Part shown: piece after piece, positions 25,739 through 33,814 of the stretch
Numbering within the stretch: the first letter of the stretch is position 1
Layout: each line of letters starts with the position of its first letter
Source of the DNA: Candidatus Saccharimonadota bacterium
GTDB lineage: Bacteria; Patescibacteriota; Saccharimonadia; Saccharimonadales; Saccharimonadaceae
Assembly (NCBI GenBank): GCA_026395405.1
Contig: JAPLYU010000001.1
Span: 62,001 to 126,000 of the forward strand
DNA: 64,000 bases
Direction of reading: 5' to 3'
Notes under the pieces: generated by a model
The model's database searches: none
Told to the model about the DNA's origin: nothing
What the model saw: only the letters and a program-made list of their open reading frames with translations
Position numbers and translations under genes: made by a program

Positions 25739-26320
25739 ATGAAAAAGGTTAGAGGCGGTTTTTGGCTATATGCTCGGATTGTAGCTATAAACATAGTGGT
25801 TGCCGGTATGTTCTTTACTGTTAGCCAAACTCCGCCATCTGCCAAACTAAATCAATATTTGCCAAACAACTTTGGATATCTTCAAACAACTAAGTACATA
25901 AAATCAGGTATACCAAATCGTATCGTGATCAACAGTATCGGAATGGATTTGGCTGTTGGAATGGGCACGTTCGATCCAAACACCGGAAATTGGACGATTG
26001 ACGATACGAAAGCGTACTTTGCTGACATCTCTGTTCCAGCTAATAATCATAATGGCACCACTTTAATCTATGGACATAATCAAGGACCCGTATTTGGGGC
26101 AGTGAATACTATCCAACCAAACACCAAAGCCGTTATATATACCGACACTGGCTATCATTTCCACTATATTTATCAGTCAATGCGACAGGTTTTACCTAAT
26201 GACGTAAGCATCTTTCAAGTAAATGGCAAGCCGTCTTTGGTCCTTTTGACATGTTCCGGCGGGTGGGATACTTACCGCTCGCTATACAACTTTAAACTAG
26301 AATCGGTGAATCGAATATGA
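25739..26320 (+). CDS. Sortase
   Basis: 193 residues. N-terminal membrane anchor (about 10-28) and a sortase beta-barrel with catalytic H113 (IYGHNQG), C172 (LVLLTCSGG) and R180 (TYRSLYN). These three residues are in the expected order and spacing. The enzyme should cut the LPNTS signal of the neighbouring protein and attach it to a surface acceptor. Class D/E-like by size and context, but the class is not certain. It ends with an ATGA overlap with the GT2-like gene, so the three genes form an operon. Confidence 0.92.
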   Translation: MKKVRGGFWLYARIVAINIVVAGMFFTVSQTPPSAKLNQYLPNNFGYLQTTKYIKSGIPNRIVINSIGMDLAVGMGTFDPNTGNWTIDDTKAYFADISVPANNHNGTTLIYGHNQGPVFGAVNTIQPNTKAVIYTDTGYHFHYIYQSMRQVLPNDVSIFQVNGKPSLVLLTCSGGWDTYRSLYNFKLESVNRI

Positions 26321-27429
26321 ACCAGCAATTATCCGTCATACTATCAGAAGGGACATTAGCCGTGTTTTTGATTGTAGCATTTATCCTAGTGGTGGCTGCA
26401 AATATCTATGATATTAGACTAACGCTACGCAGGAAGTCACTAGGGAAAATGAAAACCAAGTTCCGTCGAGCTCATAAGTCCGCCATCACCGTACTGGTAT
26501 ACGCCCGAAACAATGCCGATTCAATAATTAATTGCCTGGAAAGCATCCGACGAAATCGATACTCACGTTTTGATATCGTCGTCATTAACGATTTGTCGAT
26601 GGATAATATTGGCAGTGTAGTACGATCATATATACAAAAACATCCACGACTTCCAGTCAGGCTTTATTCGAAAAGAAAATACACTAATAAATCCGAAGCC
26701 CTATTACAAGGCTATCGTCGCAGCCAGAAGGGTGATTATGTGATGGTAATCGACGCAACTAACACTATTCCAACTTCGCTTTTAAGAGATAGCGCATCCA
26801 GATTTTGGCATGACGAAAAACTTGATACATTGCATTTTAATGTTAATAACCAAACTTCTGATAGTTTAACCCTGTTGTATTTTCGCTTCGTGCAGTTAAG
26901 CCGATCGATGTTGGATAAGTTTTATACGCTGGTATCGGAATACAGGGTGGTAACTAATTTGAGCGGCAGCATGTATAGTCTTTTGGCGTTTAAAAACGCC
27001 TGTAAGTCAATTGCTGCCGCTGGCAAGTATGACAGTGATTTAATAGTTTTTGATAGTTCCGTAAGCGATGATAAAACGGCTATTATTGGCCAAATCTCAA
27101 AAGAAAATAGCGGTATATATTATTCCGTATTTGCGGCGGTCACCGTGTTGCTTCAAACGTACTCGATGTACATTGCTGCCACACTTCAAAGCAGTTTAAT
27201 TTTAATAGTCGGATGGTTAGCAGCGGCGTTTTGGTTGCTGTTGGTGACATGGTCATCCAGGGCAATAAGAACTAAAGATAAAATAACGCTGTCATTATGT
27301 GCGCCGTTTATATATTTCTTGATTTATGTGCAATTTATATCGCATGTATTTTATGTATCAGCAAACGCTATTTCATCTGTTTTAAAGCAAATTGGCCATG
27401 AATTTGTAGTCGGTGCAATGGCAGGATAA
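26317..27429 (+). CDS. GT2-like membrane glycosyltransferase, divergent
   Basis: 370 residues. One N-terminal membrane helix (about 10-30), a GT-A domain beginning SAITVLVYARNNADSIINCL with VVINDLSMDN (counterpart of VVDDGSTD) and GDYVMVIDATN (counterpart of the D-A-D motif, here D-A-T), and C-terminal membrane helices (about 275-350). This resembles PgaC/hyaluronan-synthase-type enzymes, but the metal-binding DxD is altered and the late Q/RxxRW motif is not evident, so activity is uncertain. Overlaps the sortase stop codon and is probably translated with it; it may build or modify the acceptor glycan. Confidence 0.75.
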   Translation: MNQQLSVILSEGTLAVFLIVAFILVVAANIYDIRLTLRRKSLGKMKTKFRRAHKSAITVLVYARNNADSIINCLESIRRNRYSRFDIVVINDLSMDNIGSVVRSYIQKHPRLPVRLYSKRKYTNKSEALLQGYRRSQKGDYVMVIDATNTIPTSLLRDSASRFWHDEKLDTLHFNVNNQTSDSLTLLYFRFVQLSRSMLDKFYTLVSEYRVVTNLSGSMYSLLAFKNACKSIAAAGKYDSDLIVFDSSVSDDKTAIIGQISKENSGIYYSVFAAVTVLLQTYSMYIAATLQSSLILIVGWLAAAFWLLLVTWSSRAIRTKDKITLSLCAPFIYFLIYVQFISHVFYVSANAISSVLKQIGHEFVVGAMAG

Positions 27430-27509
27430 GATTGATTTTTCCACAATACTATTTAATTGTTAGATTTTTAATATACATGTAGACCTCCTTAGACTAAAAT
27501 CGGTATATC

Positions 27510-27657
27510 ACTGAGATTTTGGTGATGTGAGGCAGAGTGGAAGTGCGGGATTTCAGTCAACTTACATAAGCGAAACTCGCACTTCAGTCCGCCTGCTAGC
27601 GTGGTCAAGTGACCTTTGGCGGTAAGTGAAACCCCCTTTGGTCGGGTGAGCACCCGA
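27510..27657 (+). promoter_or_regulatory. Structured leader upstream of secreted repeat protein
   Basis: The noncoding stretch before ATG 27694 contains several perfect or near-perfect hairpins in a row: GAAGTGCG (27540-27547) with CGCACTTC (27578-27585), extended outward by AGGC/GCCT; GGTCA (27603-27607) with TGACC (27610-27614); and CGGGTG (27643-27648) with CACCCG (27651-27656). A weaker one occurs at 27508-27525. No T tract follows the last one. This looks like a folded 5' untranslated region, possibly stabilising a highly expressed mRNA or sensing something. Confidence 0.5.
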
Positions 27658-27693
27658 GAAACAATAAATAATAATAGGAAAAGGGGGAAGAAT

Positions 27694-28281
27694 ATGAGCA
27701 AAATAAAACAGGTACTTGGGGCGACAGTAGCATCGGCGGGCTTGGTTGCGGGACTAGCCGGCTTTGTGGGCGCGCAAACAGGTACTATTGACACAACCGG
27801 GCCAAACTCGAAGAATACAATCGAGTACAGCACGTCGTCCAAGGTCAAAGTCAATAATGATAACGACCTTAACGCCAACAACAGTAACCATCAAACAGCG
27901 AAGTCCGGCAATGCCGAGACAGAGCACAATACAACTGGTGGTGGCGCTGGGACTGGCGACGCATCGAACTCTAACAGCTTAGATGCAAGTCTATCTGTAG
28001 ATAATTCTATGGGAGGCGGCCTTGGCGGAGGCGGTGGTTTTGGAGACCTATCGGGTAGTATCAGCAACACTGGTCCTGACTCAACTAACAAAATAACTGC
28101 TAAAAGCACAACTGATGTAAATATTCATAATAACAACGATTTGAGAGTTACTAACAACAACACTCAGAACGCTACATCAGGTAACGCTGAGGTTACAGGC
28201 AATACAACCGGTGGATCGGCAACAACCGGTGATGCTTCTAATACAAACGCAACAACCTTAACATTCAGTGTCACTAACTAA
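27694..28281 (+). CDS. Secreted protein with two Asn/Gly-rich repeats
   Basis: 195 residues. ATG 27694 is chosen because it follows AAGGGGG and begins the signal peptide (1-27, ending VGAQ); an upstream in-frame TTG is not credible. The mature part is two copies of one repeat: TGPNSKN...NNDNDLNANNSNHQTAKSGNAE...NTTGG-A-TGDASNSN and TGPDSTN...NNNDLRVTNNNTQNATSGNAE...NTTGGSATTGDASNTN, separated by a Gly-rich linker. There is no C-terminal anchor or sorting signal. It shares the repeat with the proteins at 25167 and 28406, so it may assemble with them at the surface. Confidence 0.8.
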   Translation: MSKIKQVLGATVASAGLVAGLAGFVGAQTGTIDTTGPNSKNTIEYSTSSKVKVNNDNDLNANNSNHQTAKSGNAETEHNTTGGGAGTGDASNSNSLDASLSVDNSMGGGLGGGGGFGDLSGSISNTGPDSTNKITAKSTTDVNIHNNNDLRVTNNNTQNATSGNAEVTGNTTGGSATTGDASNTNATTLTFSVTN

Positions 28282-28325
28282 ATTTCTTAGGTTGAATTAA
28301 GAGATTTGTTGAGGGAGTGTGAGTC

Positions 28326-28354
28326 GAGGGGGTGCCCCCGCAGGGCATCCTCTC
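28326..28354 (+). repeat. Stable intergenic hairpin between two secreted-protein genes
   Basis: GAGGGGGTGCCC (28326-28337) pairs with GGGCATCCTCTC (28343-28354) over 12 pairs including two G-U pairs, with a five-base loop. No T tract follows, so it is more likely an mRNA-stabilising or processing structure than a simple terminator. Confidence 0.5.
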
Positions 28355-28405
28355 GCCCCACCGCGGACTTATTTTACCGAATAACGACTGGAGGAGTGAG
28401 AATAT

Positions 28406-30214
28406 ATGAGAATCATTAATCGTTCCATAAACAAAATGTTAATCTATGTATTTGCACTTCTTATAGCAGTTAACTTCCCGCTTTCTGCAGCAGTTGGAGC
28501 TGTAGATTCTACCCCAGCGGCGACTCCACCTGCCGCACCTGCCACGACATATACTTATGACGCCGCTACAGGTCATTGGAACACCAACTCTTGGTACTAC
28601 GACGCAACAACGGGTACATATAAAGCGGTTGTGCAACCCATAGCAGCTCCACCGCCTGCCGTGGCTTCACCTGCCGTTGATCCAACCATAGTGACACCGC
28701 AATCAAATGCGCCAGTGTCTGACACACAGGCAGCGGCAACAACGGATACAAGTAATCAAGCAACAGCTGCGAACAATATTGGTTCACAAGCAACAACGGG
28801 CAATGCGACAGTGCTAGCTAATACTGCTGCGGGCAGTGCAGCCACGGGCAATGCCGCATCGACTGCGACGATATTGAATAACGTTAACTCGACATTATCA
28901 ACCGCTAATAATCAGGCGGCAGCGAGTTTTGTGTCTAATGTTATGGGCAACGTTAACGGCGATATACTATTGCAGCCAATGATATTAAAAGCAGTTTTAG
29001 AGAACGGGGCGACCAACCCAACGTCGTCTGCGGCAACAATTACAAACACCAATAATTTGACAAATAATGTGAATCTGGGGGCCACGTCAGGAAATGCTGG
29101 GGTTGTAGGCAACACATCTGCCGGCAACGCCACATCTGGTACCGCCAATACCGTTGCCAACGTAGTAAATATTATTAATTCATTAGTCGCCGCCAATCAG
29201 TCGTTTGTTGGCACAATAAATATTTATGGGAATTTGAATGGCGACATTTTGATTGCGCCTAACTTCATCCCTCAATTGATAGCCAGTAATGGTGGGAATA
29301 CGAGTGGTTCCAGTCTAAATTCTGCGCCAACAGCGGCCACAATCACTTCAAATAATATGCAAAATATCGTAAATAATGTGTCGCTAGCGGCTGCCAGCGG
29401 AAAAGCTGCAGTGATGGACAATACGACTGCCGGCAATGCAACAACAGGCAATGCAAATACGAATGTCGTAATATTCAATCTGTCCGGACATGCTGTCGTT
29501 GCCAGCAACAGTCTGTTGGTATTTGTAAATGTACTAGGGAAATGGGTTGGTGTCATTGTAGATGCGCCAGTTGGAGCTACGTCTGCGGCGATAGGTAACG
29601 GTGTGACAAGCAATACAGTTGTTCCGCCGAATCTGACAATCGTCAACAACAATAATAATCAGATTACGAATAACATCAATCTGAACTCACTGTCGGGTAA
29701 TGCAACAGTCGCAGCCAATACATTGGCCGGAAACGCAGTCACCGGCAATGCTACTTCATCAGCGAATATAGCAAATATATCAAACAGCCAGTTTGGATTA
29801 ACAGGTTGGTTCGGTGTACTGTTTATAAATGTCTTTGGAACGTGGGATGGGAGTTTCGGAATAAATACATCAGCGGGTGATCCAATTAATACCAGTTCAG
29901 GAGGTTCAAATAATCGAGTTATCGAATTTGTACCAAAACCGAGCGCTACTACTTCAAACGTCAAACTTGTCAGCAATAATGGTGGTACTGGGAAATATTC
30001 TGTCACGGAAACTAACAACAAGTCTGACCCCGGCAAAGTTCTGGGTGGTGCAACCAATAACACAACAAAACCAACCGGTTATCCTACTGGGCTGACTTAT
30101 CCGGCTAAAACCCTGAATGTCGCGTTGATGGCCGGATCGGTATTTATAACTGCTGTCTCAGCCGCCGGGGTCAGGCGGTATGTCTTGGCTGGAAAAACTA
30201 GGGCAGCCGTTTAG
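28406..30214 (+). CDS. Cell-surface protein with four long Asn/Ala/Gly repeats and C-terminal anchor
   Basis: 602 residues. Signal peptide 1-32, a Pro/Ala region with two aromatic YDAATG/YDATTG motifs (about 49-72), then four repeats (about 110-197, 209-290, 310-390, 409-490) of the form TITNNNN-NNVNL-A-SGNA-V--NT-AGNA-TGNA-T-AN, each ending in a hydrophobic strand such as INIYGNLNGDILIAP. A linker and a C-terminal membrane helix (about 568-590) with basic end follow. There is no obvious LPxTG. GGAGGAG lies upstream of the ATG. The repeat is the same as in the two neighbouring secreted proteins and would suit a beta-solenoid; that is inference. Confidence 0.82.
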   Translation: MRIINRSINKMLIYVFALLIAVNFPLSAAVGAVDSTPAATPPAAPATTYTYDAATGHWNTNSWYYDATTGTYKAVVQPIAAPPPAVASPAVDPTIVTPQSNAPVSDTQAAATTDTSNQATAANNIGSQATTGNATVLANTAAGSAATGNAASTATILNNVNSTLSTANNQAAASFVSNVMGNVNGDILLQPMILKAVLENGATNPTSSAATITNTNNLTNNVNLGATSGNAGVVGNTSAGNATSGTANTVANVVNIINSLVAANQSFVGTINIYGNLNGDILIAPNFIPQLIASNGGNTSGSSLNSAPTAATITSNNMQNIVNNVSLAAASGKAAVMDNTTAGNATTGNANTNVVIFNLSGHAVVASNSLLVFVNVLGKWVGVIVDAPVGATSAAIGNGVTSNTVVPPNLTIVNNNNNQITNNINLNSLSGNATVAANTLAGNAVTGNATSSANIANISNSQFGLTGWFGVLFINVFGTWDGSFGINTSAGDPINTSSGGSNNRVIEFVPKPSATTSNVKLVSNNGGTGKYSVTETNNKSDPGKVLGGATNNTTKPTGYPTGLTYPAKTLNVALMAGSVFITAVSAAGVRRYVLAGKTRAAV

Positions 30215-30282
30215 TCAAAGATAAGAAACGTAAATCGGCACTTAACAATAGTGCTGATTTATAGTATAATAACTATTTAGTT

Positions 30283-31398
30283 ATGTCAGAGATAGATCAA
30301 ATTAGAGGCTTTTCAGAAAAGATGCGTGACCGTTATGGCCCTGCTGGCACTTTGCTGTCAGAGCAAGCCCACGAAGCATTCACGCCATGGGGCGAAGAAA
30401 TGCAAGAACGCTCGCATGGTGCGCTTGTTCTTATGGAACACGATGAAGAGCGCTACCCGGAACAGAGTATCTTTTCTCCTGTTGCCGATATGCAAGGTGT
30501 GCCTGACGAGGCTGTTTATGAAGGCGTCAAAAGCCGGCTTATTCAGCAACTAGGGGAAGGTACATATTATCGACTGCTGGATCAGGTAAAGAATCAACCG
30601 ACTTCGTCGGAAGACTCTATGCCACTACTGAAAAGGATTGCCTTGGATAAAAAGAACCACAAAAACATCATGGTTCCTTCGCCACACACAACCTATATAG
30701 AACTTGCCATCATTAATAACTTGCTTTTTATTGCAGAACAGGACATGAAAGAACAGTATATGGAAGAACTGGACATGACCAAAGAGGAAATGGAAAACAG
30801 CGGGAATAATTTATTAGTAATGAGTAAATTTTTATCTCGTATGTCATACTACGGGCAAGCCCCAACACTTGAAATTGCTAGGTTAAACTCAAACGTATTG
30901 CAATCTTGCCCCATCAGTGAGAGTAGCGAAAAACATAAAATACCACCAGTTGCGGCCAAAATTATGAATGCACTGTTTGTTTATTCATTACGTGCATATC
31001 AGAGTACGGGCGGAATGGAGCTTCACGTTGCGTTGACTGGCAGACAAGTTATATGGCATCCCGGAAAAGGTGAAGGCAAAGACGACGGATACTACGAGAT
31101 ACCAAAAGTAGCCCGTACCTCAGCCGGGTTGACTAGGTGCGTTGACGATATTGTACCGATAACAGTAGTTGATTCGCCTGTAACAAGCGAATGGGAAATG
31201 GCAATTGATAATGTTATCGATGCCAAGAAAGAATTAGCGGATAACAACGACAACCCTCTCGAGGTCGTTCAGCCAATGTATAAGAAAATGGCAGGGCATA
31301 TCGAGACTTTTACAGACAAAGAGGTAGATTATCCAGGTTCACCAAGACAAAAAGCGATAGAGGCTGCCAGAAAAGCAATCCATAACGGCTTTCAATAA
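30283..31398 (+). CDS. Hypothetical cytoplasmic protein
   Basis: 371 residues, soluble, acidic, no signal peptide or membrane helix. I recognise no family and no catalytic motif. The sequence is of normal complexity with mixed helix and strand. TATAAT at 30265-30270 lies 12 bases before the ATG and there is no Shine-Dalgarno, so the leader should be about five bases. It stands between the surface-protein block and a run of small membrane proteins. Confidence 0.7.
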   Translation: MSEIDQIRGFSEKMRDRYGPAGTLLSEQAHEAFTPWGEEMQERSHGALVLMEHDEERYPEQSIFSPVADMQGVPDEAVYEGVKSRLIQQLGEGTYYRLLDQVKNQPTSSEDSMPLLKRIALDKKNHKNIMVPSPHTTYIELAIINNLLFIAEQDMKEQYMEELDMTKEEMENSGNNLLVMSKFLSRMSYYGQAPTLEIARLNSNVLQSCPISESSEKHKIPPVAAKIMNALFVYSLRAYQSTGGMELHVALTGRQVIWHPGKGEGKDDGYYEIPKVARTSAGLTRCVDDIVPITVVDSPVTSEWEMAIDNVIDAKKELADNNDNPLEVVQPMYKKMAGHIETFTDKEVDYPGSPRQKAIEAARKAIHNGFQ

Positions 31399-31468
31399 GC
31401 GTATACGCAATTGTCTTTTCGTTGTTTTCAGCGTATTCTTAGATTAAGAATTAAAAAAGGAGTGTCAA

Positions 31469-31864
31469 ATGAAACAACGAAACCCTATAGCTGTACTTTT
31501 ATTACCTTTTATCACGTTAGGAATTTATTCGTGGTACTGGCTAGTAAAAACTAAAGGTGAAATGAACAGTCTTGGTGAAAAAATCCCTACGGCCTGGGTA
31601 TGGTTGATACCATTTGTCGGAGTTATTTGGTGGTACTATGAATATTCAAAGGGCGTCGAACATGTTACCGGCGAAAAGATTAACTGGATAATATCATTTG
31701 TATTGTTATGGGTACTTGGGTGCATAGGACAAGCGATACTCCAAGATTCATTTAATAAGGTCAGCGCTCCGGTAGCCGCAAGTTCTACCCCCGCATACCA
31801 GCCACCAACAGTAGCAGCTACAAACGATGATTCAACGAATCAGAATAAGCCGCTAGTCCAATAG
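31469..31864 (+). CDS. DUF4234-type small membrane protein
   Basis: 131 residues with three predicted membrane helices (about 7-25, 43-62, 73-92). NPIAVLLLPFITLGIYSWYWLVKTKGEMN is the DUF4234 signature: a first helix, then the Y-x-x-x-W-x-x-K turn. A Thr/Ala/Pro-rich tail follows (100-131). Function of the family is unknown. Good AAGGAG ribosome site. Confidence 0.85.
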   Translation: MKQRNPIAVLLLPFITLGIYSWYWLVKTKGEMNSLGEKIPTAWVWLIPFVGVIWWYYEYSKGVEHVTGEKINWIISFVLLWVLGCIGQAILQDSFNKVSAPVAASSTPAYQPPTVAATNDDSTNQNKPLVQ

Positions 31865-31953
31865 ATACAATTATAATAAATCGACAATTGATACCGGATA
31901 ACCCTTATGTTATGATTGAAAGAACGGAAATGTTATAAAAGGGGAGATTTTGA

Positions 31954-32517
31954 ATGGATATTATACCAGGTCGTGAAAACAACCAGCCTCAAGTTGAGAA
32001 ATCCGAACGGGCTACAAGTGCGAAAACAGAGCCGGAAGAAAAGGCCGTTGAAAGGCCTAGCTTTCGAAGGCAAAGCGAGCCAAGCCGTCACGTAAAACCT
32101 AAAAAAAGTAGATTTAAATGGATTACCTATATCGTAGGTGTTGTTATCGTACTGGCGATTGCCGTATCAGCCTTTTTGTTTTTTACCCAATCAACCACCG
32201 CATCTAGTATCGAGTCTGATAAATATCAGGCCGTGTTCTTTACTAACGGACAAGTATACTTTGGTAAATTGCACACGATGAATAACGACTATATGAAACT
32301 TACTGACATATTCTATTTGCAGGCAAAAACCGATACGACAAATCCTCAAAAAACAACTGACCAAACTGCAACCGGAGTCGAGCTGATTAAACTTGGCAAT
32401 GAGATACATGGCCCAGAGGACGAGATGGTCATCAGTAAAAGTCAGGTTTTATTCTTTGAAAACCTTAAAAACGACAGCAAAGTATCAAGCACGATTGTCC
32501 AATACCAGAAAAAATAA
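31954..32517 (+). CDS. Single-pass membrane protein with small beta-rich ectodomain
   Basis: 187 residues. Charged cytoplasmic part (1-52), basic KPKKSRFK stop, membrane helix (about 54-76), then an extracellular region containing KYQAVFFTNGQVYFGKLHTM and YMKLTDIFYLQ. This small beta module occurs in membrane-anchored proteins of related bacteria as far as I recall, but has no known role. AAAGGGGAG lies upstream of the ATG. First of three adjacent anchored proteins. Confidence 0.75.
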   Translation: MDIIPGRENNQPQVEKSERATSAKTEPEEKAVERPSFRRQSEPSRHVKPKKSRFKWITYIVGVVIVLAIAVSAFLFFTQSTTASSIESDKYQAVFFTNGQVYFGKLHTMNNDYMKLTDIFYLQAKTDTTNPQKTTDQTATGVELIKLGNEIHGPEDEMVISKSQVLFFENLKNDSKVSSTIVQYQKK

Positions 32518-32556
32518 AACTTAATCTAGCTTTTCAAACTAGAATAATAAAAATTC

Positions 32557-33090
32557 ATGCTCAAACAAAAAAATAGTAGTTTAAAACATATTAAAAGATA
32601 CCGCAGAAGGTCGGGTATGTTGCGATACTTTCGGAACATTTCAATAGGGTTTTTCGTCCTTTTAGTTTTAGCAGTTGGGGCTGGTATTATTTACACCTGG
32701 TATATGGGCCAGCACGCCACCGTTAAAGAGAAAGTTGTGCCCGTAAAAACAACGAATCAACCAAAGACAACTTCACCGGTGCAATTGGCGCCAAATGCTA
32801 AAGAAGGTGTCGCAATCCAATCGATAACGTCACCCGTGCAACCTGGAACAAATGCATCGGTTTATATACACACCAATCGTGATTCAAACTGCACAATAAC
32901 AGCCGTTTATAACAAAGTCCCCAGTAAAGATTCGGGTTTGGCCCCGAAAACTGCCGACGAGTTCGGGTTAGCTAGTTGGTCTTGGACTGTCGAAAGTACA
33001 GTGCCAGTTGGTAAATGGCCAGTTACAGTAACGTGCGAATGGAACAAAAAAATCGCCGTTGTTATTGGCGATTTAGTAGTCTCAAAATAA
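32557..33090 (+). CDS. Membrane-anchored protein with Ig-like ectodomain
   Basis: 177 residues. Basic start (KHIKRYRRRSG), membrane helix at about 27-50, a Lys/Thr/Pro linker, then an extracellular domain (about 85-177) with NASVYIHTNRDSNCTI, SWSWTVESTVPVGKWPVTVTC, the pattern of a small Ig-like fold stabilised by one disulfide. No Shine-Dalgarno; AT-rich -10-like sequence lies just upstream, so it may be leaderless. Function unknown. Confidence 0.72.
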   Translation: MLKQKNSSLKHIKRYRRRSGMLRYFRNISIGFFVLLVLAVGAGIIYTWYMGQHATVKEKVVPVKTTNQPKTTSPVQLAPNAKEGVAIQSITSPVQPGTNASVYIHTNRDSNCTITAVYNKVPSKDSGLAPKTADEFGLASWSWTVESTVPVGKWPVTVTCEWNKKIAVVIGDLVVSK

Positions 33091-33094
33091 CAGT

Positions 33095-33784
33095 CTATTG
33101 CAACGAATTAATATATTGCTCCCATTTGTTTTGGCTGATTGCAGAATCTGATTTTATTAAAATTAACAGATTGTTTTTTACAAAAAAGACTGATTGCGGA
33201 CCATGGGACGAGGTGCCAATGTATATCGTGTCGTTGCCGACGGTAATTTTTTCTGTGGCATTTTCATTTTGGGCCAGTTGTTCGAGTTGTTTGGCGGTGT
33301 CAGTCTTGAAACTTGGAGGCAGAGGCTGTTCGCTGACGTTAATTTGAACTTTGTCAAGTTTGTCGATATATGTGTAAACCGGGCTGGCCTTTGGCGGGCT
33401 AATCCTTGTCCATCCACCCAGTGATTTGATAGTTTTTCCTTGTGGCAGTACGGTAGCGTAATTTGGCGTTCCTTTTTCAAGTTTTGGCGCGTGGGTTGAA
33501 CCCTGGCTAACGGTTGTATTTTGGGGTCTGTTAAAAATCAAATTGTAACCACAGAAAAAGATAATAACTATAATAACCGCCACGCCAATCGTTTTGTTTC
33601 TTTTTGAAACTTTCGCCAGTTTCGCATCGACCTTTTTATAAATTGTTGTTTTTTGGAGTTTCGCGTAGTAGGGTCTTACAATTTTAATAAACTCCAGCCA
33701 CATTTTATTTATCTTGGCAAGATTTTTTTCGGACACGACTTTTCGCCACGGCAACGAATTAATGCGATTTCTCCACGTAGTCAT
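33095..33784 (-). CDS. Single-pass membrane protein, hypothetical
   Basis: 229 residues. A basic helical N-terminus (1-80), a membrane helix (about 86-105), and an extracellular domain ending close to the convergent gene at 32557. The region FFVKNNLLILIKSDSAIS near the end is beta-like. No family recognised. Converges with the Ig-like protein with a four-base gap. TATACT lies nine bases before the ATG on the minus strand, consistent with a very short leader. Confidence 0.72.
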   Translation of the reverse strand: MTTWRNRINSLPWRKVVSEKNLAKINKMWLEFIKIVRPYYAKLQKTTIYKKVDAKLAKVSKRNKTIGVAVIIVIIFFCGYNLIFNRPQNTTVSQGSTHAPKLEKGTPNYATVLPQGKTIKSLGGWTRISPPKASPVYTYIDKLDKVQINVSEQPLPPSFKTDTAKQLEQLAQNENATEKITVGNDTIYIGTSSHGPQSVFFVKNNLLILIKSDSAISQNKWEQYINSLQ

Positions 33785-33814
33785 ATACGTAATAGTATAT
33801 CAGACACGTTTATC

